A stretch of 64,000 nt of DNA from NCBI GenBank assembly GCA_013398955.1, contig VWPU01003220.1:62001-126000 (forward strand), read 5' to 3'. The stretch's first letter is position 1. Each line of letters starts with the position of its first letter. Both the position numbers and the translations under genes were made by a program. The stretch is from Callaeas wilsoni. Taxonomy: Eukaryota > Chordata > Aves > Passeriformes > Callaeidae. Below are positions 1-13,200 of the stretch, piece by piece. A model generated the notes under the pieces. It was given only the letters and a program-made list of their open reading frames with translations. It did no database searches and had not been told where the DNA came from.

Positions 1-2328
1 AAATTCAGGAGCTGTAATAACAGCTCATATTTACCTGATGCGTCATCAGCTCCCATAGATGAACCTCTCAGTGAGCTCAGCAGCTTGTCTAGCCTGAGCA
101 GGAACTCCTGTTTTGTTCAGTCTAGTGGCAGGGAAAGTTTTTTAGGGTGCTGGCAGCAATCCTTCAGTCTGACTTCATCTGTTGCTTGGGTAACAGCGGA
201 AGACTTTCCCACTCTGGAAGTGGGAAAGCTGGTGAGTGAACAGCATGAACAAGAGGAGAGGCCTGTCTCTGCAGAATTGGGCAGTGTAAGCCTCAACAAT
301 CAAACTCTTTGGGACTCAGAGTTTCTCATCTCTTCTGTGAAGGAAGGGGATAAAGAGAAGGATAATGAATCGAGTTCACAGCTTAGTTGGACTAATGGTA
401 TCTCTGCAACTGATAAATTGGAGAGAGTTTCCTCCTCAAACACCAAATGTTCACATGGAAACAGTTCCAAGTTGTTACAACATCCCTTGGAATCTGAGGT
501 AAAAAACAATTACCCAAAAACTAATAGTAGGAATTATTGTTACCCAGAAAAATCCCACAACTCCCTTGTTTGCAAGAGAGATGCCTCAGCTCCTAATCAC
601 AGAAATGTAGCTGGAGTGTCTCAGATGGACTCTATGCTTTGGGAAGAGCTCCCATTATCAGAAAGCCTAAATCAATTGTTAGCCAGAATAGAGGATGGCA
701 GGAGTGTTGTAACATCACCCAGCCTTGATGCAGGCAAACGTGTCCATCTTGAAAGCAGCAAATTGGGTGTAAATCTTAATAAATCATATCCCAGGCAAGC
801 CCCAGGTGATTTGCCTGCAGCCAGTGTCTCAGGGAGGCTCTTGCCACCAGCAGAGAACGATAGTTGGGAGAACACAGTGTTTGCCTGTCTTCAGTCAAAT
901 GCAAACCCTCTAAGTGATGTGTCCCAATGTGAGTCTTCCCCTAGTGATTTATCTTCAACCCTCAAGGAAGGTGGAGCATCCTCGCCAGTTACACCAGAGC
1001 CTTCCGTTTCTCAGAGCAGATGTGTGCAGTCCAAAGAAGCATGTAGTGACCCTGCAAATTCTTCTTGGTCTTTTATTAGGCTGCATGGAGAAACCTCCTG
1101 TTTAAAAAAGAATAAGACAGCCACCTGTGTGCATTCTGCATGTGAAAGCTGTTTAGCTGCTTGTGAAAATAAAGAATACTATTCTACACCAAGCCAAAAA
1201 ACGGATCTTACACTCACAGGAGCCCAGGTCTCTGATCCACCAACTCCCAACAATGCAAGAAGTATGTATAAAAGAGAGTTAAAACCATTGACAGAACTGT
1301 CAGATAATACCTTCAAAAGTGTTAGTAGGAAAGAGCTGCAGTGGAACAGCATCTTCACTGAAGGCAGCTACAATGCGTCTGCTGATCTCTTTGATTCAAG
1401 TGTAAGAGAGGTAGCAAAACCTGTGGAATTCTTAAATAAATCATGTAATTCTTTAATACAGGAAGATACTTTGACGGAGAAGGTCACAGCTGAATCGGTG
1501 CTTTCTCCTGGAGGTGTTCCTTGTAACAGTTCAAAACTGAGCTCATCCTTACACAGGTCCCCTCATGCTTTTAGCAAGCACAGTACACCTGTAACTTTCT
1601 CCTTTTGTGATTCAGAATGCAGTTCAGTTAGCGCTCACAATTTTGTTCCTTATTCACAGTCAACTCCTATGACAAAACCCGTGCAGAAACTCTGGCCTGT
1701 TGGGGAAAGAAGCTCTTTCGTTTCCATCTTCACCCCTAAAAATCCCTCTAAAATCCATTCCAAATGCAAGCGATCGAGATCTTCCTTTCAGAACACTCTG
1801 CTGCGGCAGCTTACCGGCAAGTTAGTGAAACGTGGGAGGCCAAGGAGCAGGGAAGACATAGAAAGTGGTAGCTCTGCTTCCCAGCAGTTCCTTCACAGCC
1901 AACTGCCTGCCACCATTGAGGAGTGGATCCCTAACCCTCCATCTTCAAACAAAGGGCTGAAACCAACTGCATCTTTAAATTCTAAAACAGTTAGCTGGGC
2001 TGCTGACTTGCAATCCACCTGTGGGCACACTGGCAGGGACCCTATTTCCGAAAGCAGAAAGAACAGTGAAAATGATGAAAATCTCATCCAAAATGAGAGA
2101 ATAAGCCCTGGGGATAGAGCCAGGATTCTAACAACTCCTTTATCTCCAGGTGTCACCAAGACCTCGTTTTTAAATTATACAGTCCTGAAAACGTGTTCCC
2201 CTTCGGAAGGCAGGAATCACCTCTCACGTGGAAATTATTCAGGAGTTGTGTTGGAAGGGCCAACTGTCTGGTCTCCTGAGCTGTTCTACCAAGCACGGAC
2301 TCCTTTTTCCAATAAGCCAAAATACTAG
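1..2328 (+). CDS. DDIAS: DDIAS (noxin, C11orf82 orthologue), C-terminal part; 5' end outside window
   Basis: The frame is open from the first base of the window to TAG at 2326-2328, giving 775 residues; no true start is present because the frame simply continues upstream. DDIAS is a DNA-damage-induced apoptosis suppressor with an N-terminal OB-fold-like region (not in this window) and a long, poorly conserved, disordered C-terminal half encoded by one huge last exon, which is what is seen here. Identification rests on short conserved islands that I recognise from the human protein: LPLSESLN (about nt 649-672), GSYNASADLFD (about nt 1363-1395), FVPYSQSTPM (about nt 1642-1671) and the C-terminal WSPELF (about nt 2269-2288). 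The protein is rich in Ser, Thr and Asn and has basic clusters around nt 1750-1860 (KCKRSR, KRGRPRSRED) that could act as nuclear localisation signals. The next gene, RAB30, in convergent orientation, is the expected neighbour. No frameshift or internal stop is visible. Confidence 0.93.
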   Translation, partial: KFRSCNNSSYLPDASSAPIDEPLSELSSLSSLSRNSCFVQSSGRESFLGCWQQSFSLTSSVAWVTAEDFPTLEVGKLVSEQHEQEERPVSAELGSVSLNNQTLWDSEFLISSVKEGDKEKDNESSSQLSWTNGISATDKLERVSSSNTKCSHGNSSKLLQHPLESEVKNNYPKTNSRNYCYPEKSHNSLVCKRDASAPNHRNVAGVSQMDSMLWEELPLSESLNQLLARIEDGRSVVTSPSLDAGKRVHLESSKLGVNLNKSYPRQAPGDLPAASVSGRLLPPAENDSWENTVFACLQSNANPLSDVSQCESSPSDLSSTLKEGGASSPVTPEPSVSQSRCVQSKEACSDPANSSWSFIRLHGETSCLKKNKTATCVHSACESCLAACENKEYYSTPSQKTDLTLTGAQVSDPPTPNNARSMYKRELKPLTELSDNTFKSVSRKELQWNSIFTEGSYNASADLFDSSVREVAKPVEFLNKSCNSLIQEDTLTEKVTAESVLSPGGVPCNSSKLSSSLHRSPHAFSKHSTPVTFSFCDSECSSVSAHNFVPYSQSTPMTKPVQKLWPVGERSSFVSIFTPKNPSKIHSKCKRSRSSFQNTLLRQLTGKLVKRGRPRSREDIESGSSASQQFLHSQLPATIEEWIPNPPSSNKGLKPTASLNSKTVSWAADLQSTCGHTGRDPISESRKNSENDENLIQNERISPGDRARILTTPLSPGVTKTSFLNYTVLKTCSPSEGRNHLSRGNYSGVVLEGPTVWSPELFYQARTPFSNKPKY

Positions 2329-2562
2329 AAAGATATGTTTCTATGCTGTGTTCTTTTTAATTATTTTTTTAAACTTTTGGGTGGAAGAAAAGAGCTATTT
2401 AAAAGTTAAATTGTTTATACACTTGTTGGCATGTCTTGCTAAGAGGAGTTAGGTTTATTTTCAGACCTTTGTACTACACAGGTGAGGGAAATCAGAATTT
2501 GCAGTTACTATATTTTATTGAAAATTAATTAGGATGTGCAATAAACACTTTTGTAAATGTGT
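2329..2562 (+). other. DDIAS: DDIAS 3' untranslated region with poly(A) signal
   Basis: AT-rich sequence follows the DDIAS stop codon. A canonical AATAAA lies at 2540-2545, and the next 40 bases are GT-rich (TTTTGTAAATGTGTGAG), as expected downstream of a cleavage site. The exact cleavage point is inferred, not seen. A 3'UTR of about 230 nt is short but plausible. Confidence 0.7.
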
Positions 2563-4531
2563 GAGTATTGAATAGCTCTCACTTGATAAAGTACAAGTAG
2601 GTGAAGTGTTTTAATGTTCACTGTTCATTGTCTTTTCATCACAAGAGCAGCACTGGAATCCATGTCCACTCCAGATTCTTGCCTGATGACTCTCTGGGGA
2701 GAAGGGCCAAGTTTTCATCGAAGATTTGATGGTGCCTTGTATCTGAGCCCTTTTGGAATCCTTTGACAGCCTTGAGTTGGATGAAGGGGGCCAGACCAAG
2801 AGCTTGATAGTAGCTCCTAGTTTTCCTACAGGCTTTTTCAAGTTAAAGACTGCTAGTGGCAGATTCCTGACAGTGTCTTTCCTCTCCTTGCTTTAAGGTC
2901 TTCCTTATCCCCAACCCAAAACAGCTGCATTTAGGATCATTGAACAGAGAAATCTTGGATCTGCTGCTTGTAAGCTTGTAAGTCAGGTCCTGCAGAACAA
3001 TGTGGGAATCTGGTGGCACAGGATCTGAGCTGCCTGAAAATACTGACATTTTGTTGTGAGTGTTTTTGAGGTCATAGTGTGGCCCAAGGGGGTGGAGGGA
3101 ATGCACCACACTTGTAGAACCAGAAACAGACCTAAAAGTACTTGCTGACTTGCTGTGACCTTTTTTTTTTTTATTTTGAGGTATAAAATGAATATGAACC
3201 ATTTACATTGCGACTGGTAACAGGGTTACTTGGTTCCTTCTCAGCTGCAAGGTGGATGTTTTTCCCTTCCTATGTTTGAGACCTCATATAATTTCTACAG
3301 CACCTACTTAAGCCTCCCTCTTTGTTCAGAAGAGTTTTGTGTCTCAGCATGCAAGGAGCAAATTATATCAATACAGATGTCAAAAGGACTTTCAAGTTAT
3401 AAGGATGCCACTTCTGCCTTAGGAAACCTGAGAGGCAGAAGTTGCTGCAAGTTAGAGGAGTATTGTAGGAATGTATCATTTGGTGCTGATCTTGTTCCTG
3501 TGCATTTTACTCACTGTATGTTGCTGATCATTGTTGGAGTCAGGGCTTGAAGGGCTTCTTGTGTGACTGAAAGGCTTCTCTAGGCTCACAGTCCCTTGGT
3601 CCCACAATAGGTGCCTCAGTGGGGCATCCACACAGACCAGCAGGCAGGACCTTCCTAAGGCAGCCAACAGAAACTATGTTTGGGGTGGATGAAAAAAAAC
3701 CACCTTTGGAATTTGAGCTGTAATCTTTGCATGCCTTCATATGTCTTCTGCAAAATAATTATGTACCTGCTCACTAATTTCAGGAATGAGGGCATTTACT
3801 TTCACCACCTTGTTCCTTATCCGTGATTTTTAGCATGGATCACCATCACAGAACATACAGGTAAACTTTTTTAGTTTCTCAGTCTCTCGCCTAAGTTCTG
3901 CACTTTCTAATCAAATGCATTTCCCTTTGAGGGATGGGAGAGAGAAGGGTATTTGGAATCAAACAAGCTTCTCCTGTGGCTGAGCAGGTATAAATGACAT
4001 ACAGCCTCTCCTGCCAAGGCTGCAGATGTGCTGAGGCTGCAGGCATTCCTGTAGGCTGACCCAAGAAAAAGTTACACATGGTTATGCAGCAGGTCTGCAC
4101 AGGTAAATTCCCTCTACAAAAAAGCTTTTCCAAGTCAGCATTGGTTGGTTTGCTTTTTTTTCCCCCCTCCTTATTGAAATCTAGGCAGAGGTTCAAAGAC
4201 TTGCCTGACATTGAAAGGATATGGAGCACAGCTCTGGAGATCACTGAAAGACCTTAACCAGCAAACCATCTCTTCTTACTGTCCCCAGCAAGATATTCAA
4301 GCACACCACAGAAGTTCTTCCTGGTGTTTAAGGATCCTGCAACAGCAGATGGCAGTGGAAAGAGGCGCAAGATTTCTTCTGACAGGTCCAAGCCTAGAGC
4401 CCTGCAGTCTCTGAACACTAGACATAAGCAGAAGAAAAAGGAACATCTTGTTATAGCAAAGAAAGAGACAGAGCAGAACTAGATATCACAATTTTACCAA
4501 TGTTTAATTGATAAGCTGATGATGTTTTTAA

Positions 4532-4771
4532 ACTGAGAGGGGAAATTTAGGTTAGATATACAGAAAAAATTCTTCAGTGTGAGTGTGGTGAGGCACTGGC
4601 ACAGGTTGCCCAGAGAAGCTGTGGATGCCCCGTCCCTGGAAGTGTTCAATGCCAGGTTTGGTGTGGCTCTAAGCAACCTGGTCTGGTGGAAGGTGTCCCT
4701 GCCCATGGCAGGGGTATTGGAACAGGATCTTTAAAGTCCCTTCCAACCCAAAGCCATTCTGTGGTTCTGTG
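4532..4771 (+). mobile_element. CR1 LINE, 5'-truncated 3' end
   Basis: This is a classic avian CR1 tail. It has the decayed end of ORF2 (read as roughly LRxSVVRHWHRLPREAVDAPSLEVF in intact copies), then the conserved CTTCCAACCCAAAGCCATTCTG segment and the short terminal ATTCTGTGGTTCTGTG repeat near 4756-4771. Only about 240 bp remain, which is normal because CR1 copies are usually truncated at the 5' end. It has no coding capacity. Confidence 0.92.
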
Positions 4772-6770
4772 ACCAAGGTAACCTGTGCATGGAGTTGCTT
4801 GCTACGTGCAGTGCCAGTGACAGCACTGTTGCAGAATACGGCAGGGCTCTGCTGTAAAGGACACAGAGCTCCCTCTGCAAGGCTTCCTGGCACAGCCCAA
4901 GGGACGTGAGGTAGGAGCAGAAGTCTTATGGGCTTTGCAAGCTGCTGCTGAGTTGCCCAGCTGAGCTTTAGCACCGCAGATCAGTGCACCAAAACCACAC
5001 CAGGGCTGCTTCAGTCAGGGTGGGGCAGGACTCCGGGATGAGGCCAAGTGAAAAGGCCTGGGCTCGTGCCTGCCTTTACCAAGTGCTGTGCCTATTGACA
5101 AGATTTTATGTATTGCAAATAAAACCCTACTTGATGCACCCTTGGGGCAAGTGGAAAAGGAACAAGAAATGTTGCCTGCCTAGAAATTATAAATCTGCAT
5201 GTATAGCTTAGGTAGAAGAAATTCAGGAAAAGACAGCATTATTCATACTCAAATCACTGAGCATAGGGAAGGCAATACAGAAAAGGTTTTAAGACATCAT
5301 AGCACTTGAAACTAGTTTTTTTCTACTACAGCACATAATAGGGTACTGCAGTTATCACTGGCTCTTTAAGCACTCCCTTGTGCTGAACTGGACAGACACC
5401 CACTCTATCACTAGGAGTTAGACCTGATCCAAGTGAGACACCAGAGACTTGATGTAGCTAGCTATGAAACACTGCCAGAGCTTCTACATCATATACCTGA
5501 CAGCATCTTGACATGAAATGTTTGGTCCAGCATGAGTGATTTTTTTCAGCAGACAATTCATTCACACACTACGGCAAGTGATAGCTTTGGTGCAGGCTGA
5601 TGTGATTATAATTATAAGCTTGTACAAAAAGACTAAAGCTCAGCATGTTTAATTCTGAGGGTAATAAAACTCCTGAAAATGCGTACTGGGTTTGTGATTG
5701 ATTCCCTATGCATAGAAATCCATAAATCAAGACTAGATTTTAAATTAGGGAGGACTGTCTGTGCCATACCACTGAAATTAAAGCAAGGCACTCAGGTCTC
5801 CTGTGCTTTGTGCAAGAGGACTGCACACAGAGTGAGAGCAGAAAGTATTGTTGTGTGACAGGCCCCTGTCAGCAAGATGACATCTTCTGGGCAGAGCTCC
5901 CCACATGCCCAGTAGAGAGACTTTGACCATGAGAGGATGGAAGAGAGGCAGGAAAAGCTCTCTTGCTTTTGCTCCTGCAGTCAGGCAGCCTTGCTTTTCT
6001 TCCCCTGGGCAGCTTGTTCCCTTTTTGCAGGAAGCCTTTGTGTGCTCCCATTTCTTTCACCCTCAGCAAAGCCTGGCACAGGCTGTACCCTTGCTGCTAC
6101 ACCTGCTGAACAAGAAGAAGGTTGCACATCCCACTGGTTACATGCTCCTTGCAAGGAAGAGCTGCCACTCTTCACCTGCTTGTTACCTTTCCCCAGGAAG
6201 AATTTGGCCTGTTTTCTCCAGCCTTCACCCCCAAAAGCAATACACTCCAGCCCTCCTCTCTTTCAGTAAATATTTCCCAAGCGGTCTGAGCATCTGAAGG
6301 ATGCTTCTTTCCCCTCCCTTTTCCTTGTTCCTACCTAGAAGCATACAGGGACTTTTCCCTATCCAAATACCTCTCTGTTCTCTCACTGGCTCAAATTGCC
6401 AGCTTCCTGGGGAAGGAAGAGCAGATGGTCCAGCCCTCATGTCAGACATTTACCAAGGAAGGAGCTTCAAGGTCAGTGGAAGAGGCAGTAAAAGACACAT
6501 GGTGTCTTCAAGCTTCACAGCTCGTTTCTCAGTGTAAGTGTTAGCAGGAATTATCTTTGATGTGGAACAGAGTACAGGGGAGGAAACCTGATCCTCAGAA
6601 GGAGTCAGAGCACAAACTTTATGTATTTACCAAAAGACAAAAGGCTTAAAATGGGAGATCTTGTCCAAAAGGATTATAGGCCTTGAGGAAGGCAGGTCAT
6701 TGGGGAACTCCAGTGGAGTTCAATAAGAATGAAACCAGCAAGTTGAAGGCTGAAGAGAAGGAATAACATT

Positions 6771-6790
6771 AAAAAAAAAAAAAAAAAAAA
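6771..6790 (+). repeat. Poly(A) tract, 20 bp
   Basis: Twenty uninterrupted A residues. It could be the tail of an old retroposed sequence or a simple mononucleotide tract. No recognisable retroposon body precedes it, so I call it only a homopolymer. Confidence 0.9.
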
Positions 6791-7267
6791 GTGACTGCGT
6801 CAAAGAATAAAAGACAACCAAAGCACCCAACCATCATCCAACATTTATCCTACACCAATCCAGCATCTTGCTAGAACAAGAGTTTAATCTGCCACAGGTT
6901 TGCAAGGTTGGTGAGTGGATGGTGCTTCTGTCAAAGGCCACCCTCTAGTGCCTGATGCTGGCATTTCTTTGGCATTTCAAACCTCAACAATTTCTCCTGC
7001 TTTGCGTATTTTTTTCTCTTCTAGTGCAGAGGGACACTGCTCCCACAGGCAGCAGCTCTACATCTGCTCTTCTTGTGAGGTCTCAGTGCTGCCAGAGCCT
7101 CAGTATGCTCAGCCCAAGCAGAAAACCCTTAGCAGCCATTCGTTTGCTAGTCTAATGTCGAATCATGTCAACTGAATGCCTCGTATTTAAGGCAACTTTG
7201 CTTTGCAGTCCAAATCAAAAAACAAACAAATCAAACACTTTAAACACCAAGTGGAAAGGATTAAACA

Positions 7268-7277
7268 TTTATTTACA
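7268..7277 (-). promoter_or_regulatory. RAB30: Distal RAB30 poly(A) signal overlapping a Pumilio-type motif
   Basis: On the minus strand the sequence reads TGTAAATAAATG. It contains AATAAA (7268-7273) and the Pumilio recognition consensus TGTANATA (7270-7277) sharing four bases. A strong GT-rich downstream element follows. Use as the main cleavage signal is inferred from quality and position. Confidence 0.5.
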
Positions 7278-10200
7278 TACAGATACACATGTAAGCAATT
7301 TCTAAGTATAAAAAGGACATTACAAATAAATGTGAAGCATCATACATTCATCATCCTGGTCATCCAAAACACATTCCTTTCTCAAGCCCACTGTACCACA
7401 CTTGACCACAAGAACTTAAAGAAGAGACAAGCCAAATGCTTCTGACAGTGAATGAGTCACAGTTTGGTGATTTGCTAACACCGATACCCTCCCCAAAGAC
7501 AGCACTACCCCAGCAACAAGATCAATGGTCTGACCAGCTGTAGTGCATTTTTCCACTGAAATGGTTGTGCTTGATCAAGAAAAACCACATCCTCTCCTCA
7601 TCCTGCCGGCCACATGTTTAGGAATCAGGGTTCTTACTAAAATTCTGTACATTGTGCTAAATTCACAATTGTTGGGGAAAAGACTCCAACACAGAAAATT
7701 CCTTTAATGCTGTAACTCCCCTGGCATAGAAATCACAAACAAAATGCTGCTGTTAGTGCTTAAGCAGATTTTTAAACTTCAATTCAAACTATAGTTGATG
7801 GTATAATGCATACCTTGTTCATGCTGTAAAAGAAATTACGTGCTTCAGTGTTGATTTGATAGTAATCAAAGCTGAGGGTAATTCAGGTTTTCTTCTGAGG
7901 AAATGAGGATGCCTTTGTAGCATCTCTAAAAATTATCATAGCTTTCAGGAAAGAGGAAATGTTTTAGATTCAAAAGTCTAAAGGTAATGCAGAGCACGAC
8001 AAACTTGTCAGTTAGATAACATTACAAAGGGAAACAAGCCAGTAAACATAAAATTAAAATGCCTACTCAAAGTATTAATGAATTCAAATGAGAACTGGGT
8101 GAGTCTTTCTGTAGAGATCAAAGGCAGTTGGAAAAAAACCTCATGATCTGCAAATTCACAGAACAGCCAAATATGTGCAGCAGAACAGACTGAAGTGGAA
8201 ATAAAAGAGCAGAAAGAGCCTTGTCCCATATTGACAGCTGAGTGACTGCAGCTGCTCCAGTCTCAGGGTTTTGGTTCTTTTTTTTCCTTTTGTAAACAGC
8301 TGTGGAGAATAAAATGGATGTGACATATCTGCAGTGCATCTTATTATGCTAAAAACTATGGCATATTTTAAACTACTTCCCTAATATCCAGAGATATACT
8401 TGTCACTCCAAATCAGCATAGTAACAAGCTCTGGGCTTGCTCCATATTCTCATTAGAGGGCCTTTTCTCCACTGAAATGCTGGTTTCAGAAGTTAGTTTT
8501 TCCCCCTTCAGTGCTGGCTGTGTGTGGGGGTGAGTGGTAACTATTTCTTCCCAACAGTCTGCAGGAGCTGAGGGAATGCCAGTACCTGAAATCATGGCAG
8601 CTCTCCTCACCACAGACCAAGTATTTTATTCCCCCTCTATAAAAATGTAAAACTGGCATTCCCTCTCCTCTGCTTGCCCTTCTGTAAAGACTCAGCTGCT
8701 GGGACACTATATTTACTAAAGCTCCACTCCCATGATGCAACCCCGGCCCTCGGACACATTCACAGCACCCCCCCAGCGACAGCTCCTCCTCCACACCGCC
8801 CCAAGTCCCACTGGATGGAGAGCAGCACGCACCTACTCAGTAGAGAGCAACACATTTGCACCAAACTCCCATCAGTTCTTAATGTCTGAATCACTTTTAT
8901 TGGTCCTGTAAGGAGAGAAGTGTTCCTTACAGCGTGTCCTGGCTGGAAGGGGCTTATTGAATTATTAACTTTATGTCCATAGTAAGAAGCTTGAGGTGGC
9001 ACAGCAAATGAGCCTCTGATGCTCTTCTTTCTAACTAAAGCAAGAGTCAGATCCAGTGGTTCATGCAACCAGATCATTCCTCCACAGTGCTTGAGGCATG
9101 AGCAGTAATTAGAGAAGAGCAGATTCATTGATGAGAGGTACTAGAGGAATCAAGCTTTGAAAAGTGCCGAGGCTTTGCATTCAGACACTCCAGAGCTCTT
9201 GATTACTGCCCACGAAAGCATAAGAATACTTTTAACATCCCCTCTGCCCCAGGGAACCATGCACAGCTAAAATCATGACTGACACAGGTTTTGGCCATGT
9301 CACTTTTTGCCTGAGGACCTGGCATTCAGAAAATGCTCACCAGGGACACCACCACAGTGTACTCACGAACATGCATGTCCTTGAGAATGTTATCCCAAGA
9401 TAAGCAGAAGTGGAAAAAGCAAAGGTGCAAATGTAAAGCTGGCATCTGTTTTTGAGTAATATTGTAGCATTAACCAGAGCTAAAATTATCTTCTGAGCTT
9501 ACTCAAAAAGGATAACTGGTTCAAAAATGTGGTCACATCTACAAAGTCCTAATTGCAAGTTATTAATGTGAAAACAGAGACAATCTCTGAGTATTGTAAA
9601 CCCAGCTCCTTTTCATCCAGACAGATAAACTGAGCTGTTGACCCTGGCTATGCTCTTAAAACCAGTCTAATTTTTCACTGACAACATTTATAGCCTTAAT
9701 TACACTCATTGCCATCTCATTTTCTGCTCTGTCTGGGTTATCCTTCCCCAGTTATCATATTGACTGTATTTGAAGGAGCAAGCTTTACAGATAAGGCTTT
9801 TTTTCTGGCTGTGTGGCTCCCACTCAGAAAGAAACAAACACCTGTGACTCACATGGCATAGTTTTTACTTCTGGTTTAAGTTACAGCTCGTTCACATGAG
9901 GGGAAAGGTTGCATCTGTGAGTGATGACAGCTGGTGATCTATCCCAGCTGGATATGGTTCAGTACAGCAAAGGTGACCCTGGGTCAGGTGAGTGAGGTGG
10001 TGAATAGAGGGGTAAGGCAGCAAGGCAGCATGCTGCTTTTGGAGCCCTGCATCGTGGTCAGCATGACTACCCTGCTGTCTACTTTCCCAGCTGAGATAAA
10101 TCCTAAACTGAGGCAGATGTGAGATCAGCAACATTCATCATACATTTAACTACAGCTGAAGTGGATGACTGCATTTCAAAGACATCACCAGTTCCAGTTG

Positions 10201-13200
10201 AGGCTGCTCTGCTTCGGATGCACTACTTGCTTATAAGAAAACAAGCTATTGTTTCTCCACCATTCACCATCATAAGACAAGACTGTCCTTCAAAATGATA
10301 ATCCTTGAACAGCAGCCACAACAATTATTACCCACAGCAACAAGAGGCTAGAACTGATGCAAGGAAAAAGGGTGATATCAACCCCCCAAATTTGTTGAGA
10401 TAACAAAGTTTATAAAAGGAGGAAGAAAATATTTTGATTTAGCAAGGTTTTTGCTACTAGAATTGATTAGAGTATTTCCTTTGGATACAGAGGGTTTTCT
10501 GGTGAGCCCTTATGTACAGAGACATTTAAAAAAGGACAGAGAGTTTCCATACTTGCTCGCTGGGAATTCACAAAGTATCCTCTAGAAACACCTTTTTCTA
10601 ACTGAATTAACTCAAAAAGGACTTTGTTGGTAGGGTTGGCAGGAGCCAATCACATAGGGATATTGGGTGCTTTGACATTAAAAGTAAAAGAATGCAGAAT
10701 TTCAGACTAAATTTCAAAGCAAAGCCTTATGAAAACCCAGAGCAATCAAAATCAAATCCATAGATGCAATTTTAAAAGAGGATGGGATGGAGAAAATCCT
10801 GAGTACGTGGACCAATCTCTTTACTTGGATTTTCTACTCCAGAGAGTCATCTTTTCCTTGCAGAAAGGGCTGTAGCATTCATTCTGCCCCATAGCCAGGA
10901 GAGGGTTTCTATGACAGTATCTCCACCCCTATCAGATCCCGATGGCACCACAGGTTCCCAAAGGGCAGAATATCCTGCATGTTTGCTCAGCCTATTTCAA
11001 TAGCTGGAGAATTTCACCTATTTTCCAAATGAATTCAGTCTCTGACTGCAGGAAACATGCCAGCTCAACATTTCAACCTGAGTTACAGACACTCCTTCAT
11101 ACTGAAAAGAGAAGACAAGTGGAAAAGCAGCCGAACAAACAGCAGTCCTTAGGGATAACAAACAAGGCAAAACCCAGTGGATTTGACTCTAACTAATTGC
11201 ATCCCTTGTCAGCAAAAGCTCTGGTAAGCCAGTTGTCCCACGTGCATGCATGCACCGTGCTTCTACATCACTAACTTCGACTTTCCCTCTTTCCAAATCA
11301 CTGTCTCCTGTGTCAGCCCCAGTCTGCTGCCGTTGTTACTGATGCTGAAGGAATTCGATAGCCATTAACTCCTAAACCTAGACTAGCGGGAGCCAACTGT
11401 TACCAATACAGCCATTTCCAAAAAAACAAACAGCACCAGCAGGCTGACAGATTTTAAGGGCTGTTTCATGTGTTCTACAGCAAAGAACAAAGTATCTCGC
11501 CTGACAATTTGTCGTGTGTGGTTTTCAGTAAATAATGATCATAGAGTCATTTAGCATTCAGCACAAACATATATCTGACTGCACGTTCAAACACCTTACC
11601 TGGACGTCAAATCAAGACTTCAGGGTTCGAGGTAGGAAGAGGCACCCAGCATCCCCTTTCTTTTAGAGCTCATAATTTCAGTTTTTCCATCTTATTTCTT
11701 TGACCTGAAGGGGTTTTGTTGATTTGGGTTTTTTCCCCTAGCACTTTCATGGGGGAGCACAAATATGGACAGAAGGGAGTCACAGCTTGCCTCAGCAAAC
11801 TCTCAGTGTCAACACCCAATGCAAAACACCAGCGAGTACTTCACATCACATGATCTGAAGCAATGAATGTTTGGTGGTTTACTCAAGACCAGCCTGACTG
11901 AATCAGTGGCTCCCACTGGAAATCAGAGTTTAGACCATCCAGTTTTCAGAGATGCTTCTACTAATCTCTGCAAACAGGCTTGCTAGACTAAGCAAACATC
12001 TGTTGATCATCCAGTATTGGCTTCTGCTTGGACATAATCATTGTGCTAAAAATGTCAAGAAAGGGTCTCATTACAGGACTACTACAAAAATTAACATTCA
12101 GCCAGAAATAAGATTACTCCACGGCTTTGAATATATTGCCCTCAAAACACATTCAAATCCAGCAATCACACTAAAAGCTTGGCTCTCGTGACAGTAGAGA
12201 ACATTCCCAGTCAAATTTGGCCCCGTTATATCAGTTGTGCATGGGTTTTGGATACTTTATCCAGCAAGCATCACAAGGCTTTTACTGACAGTTCTCTCAA
12301 AAATCAAGCAAGGTGTTTAGCTGGAGAGCTGATTATCACATAATTGGGATTTTTTATTTTTCAAGACTCTGCAGTTGATAAAGTTCCTCTTCCAGCTGGG
12401 AAGCCTTCAGCAGTGGATCAAACTGTAGAAGAGAAGAGAAGTCCTCAGTACTACAAGGAAAGTTTGGCTATGCACTATAGAGATATTCAAAGGTGTACAA
12501 AAGTAGCTCCAGCAAAGGAGTTACTACAATAAAACACCACTTCTTCAACAAGAGGCATGTTTGCAAACAGCAAGAAAGAGAGGTGAGTCTCAAACTACGG
12601 CTTTGGTTTATGACCTTGTAAAAAGCATTGCAGATTCCACCATTGTCTCCTTTCAACTTTTTAAGTCTACACAGAATAAACACTGAAAGGAATCCGTTCA
12701 AATTTGCCTGGAGAAGTTAGGTAATTCACTTGAACATCAGCCCAACCACAGCACTCCACCCTGCCACAAAAGTGCATCACTGCCTGGAGATGGACTCCTT
12801 ACACAAAGATTCACTAGCAATATAAAAAGAACCAGTGCTCTGAGGTTGCTAGTAGGCAGCTAGTCTCCAAAATAGTCACCTACAGGTTAGGAAAGCACTG
12901 GGAAAAGATTTAGGCTTCTAGAAATCTCAAAGTAAATATCCAAGAAAATAAAGTTAGCAGTTTCTGCTACTTGACCAGCTTGGTTTGTTCAGTCGTGTTA
13001 ATACATTAGAGTTCCAGCTCCAGAAGTGATGCAAGGAACACTTCAAAATGCATTTATAGTGGTACACTTGTCAGGGATGAAGAGTATCTGCCCAGCTTTG
13101 ATCTTTTTGGAAACCAGGCTGAGTAACCCACGGGTGTTTTATTGGGCAGTCTCCTTCCTCCTTGATTAAGCTGATCAAAGAGCCCTGCCCTGTTTGTTAT

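Larger units (their letters stand above)
2563..7240. other. Intergenic gap between convergent DDIAS and RAB30
   Basis: This is the tail-to-tail interval between the two inferred poly(A) sites. All frames are broken by frequent stops and no protein family is recognisable in the short ORFs. It holds one CR1 fragment (4532-4771) and a pure 20-bp A tract (6771-6790). I see no RNA gene, and nothing else that I can name. Confidence 0.6.

Noticed and set aside
85..87. TTG at 85 as a DDIAS start codon
   Set aside because: The frame is open from base 1, so this is only the first alternative start triplet inside a partial exon. The true start is upstream of the window.
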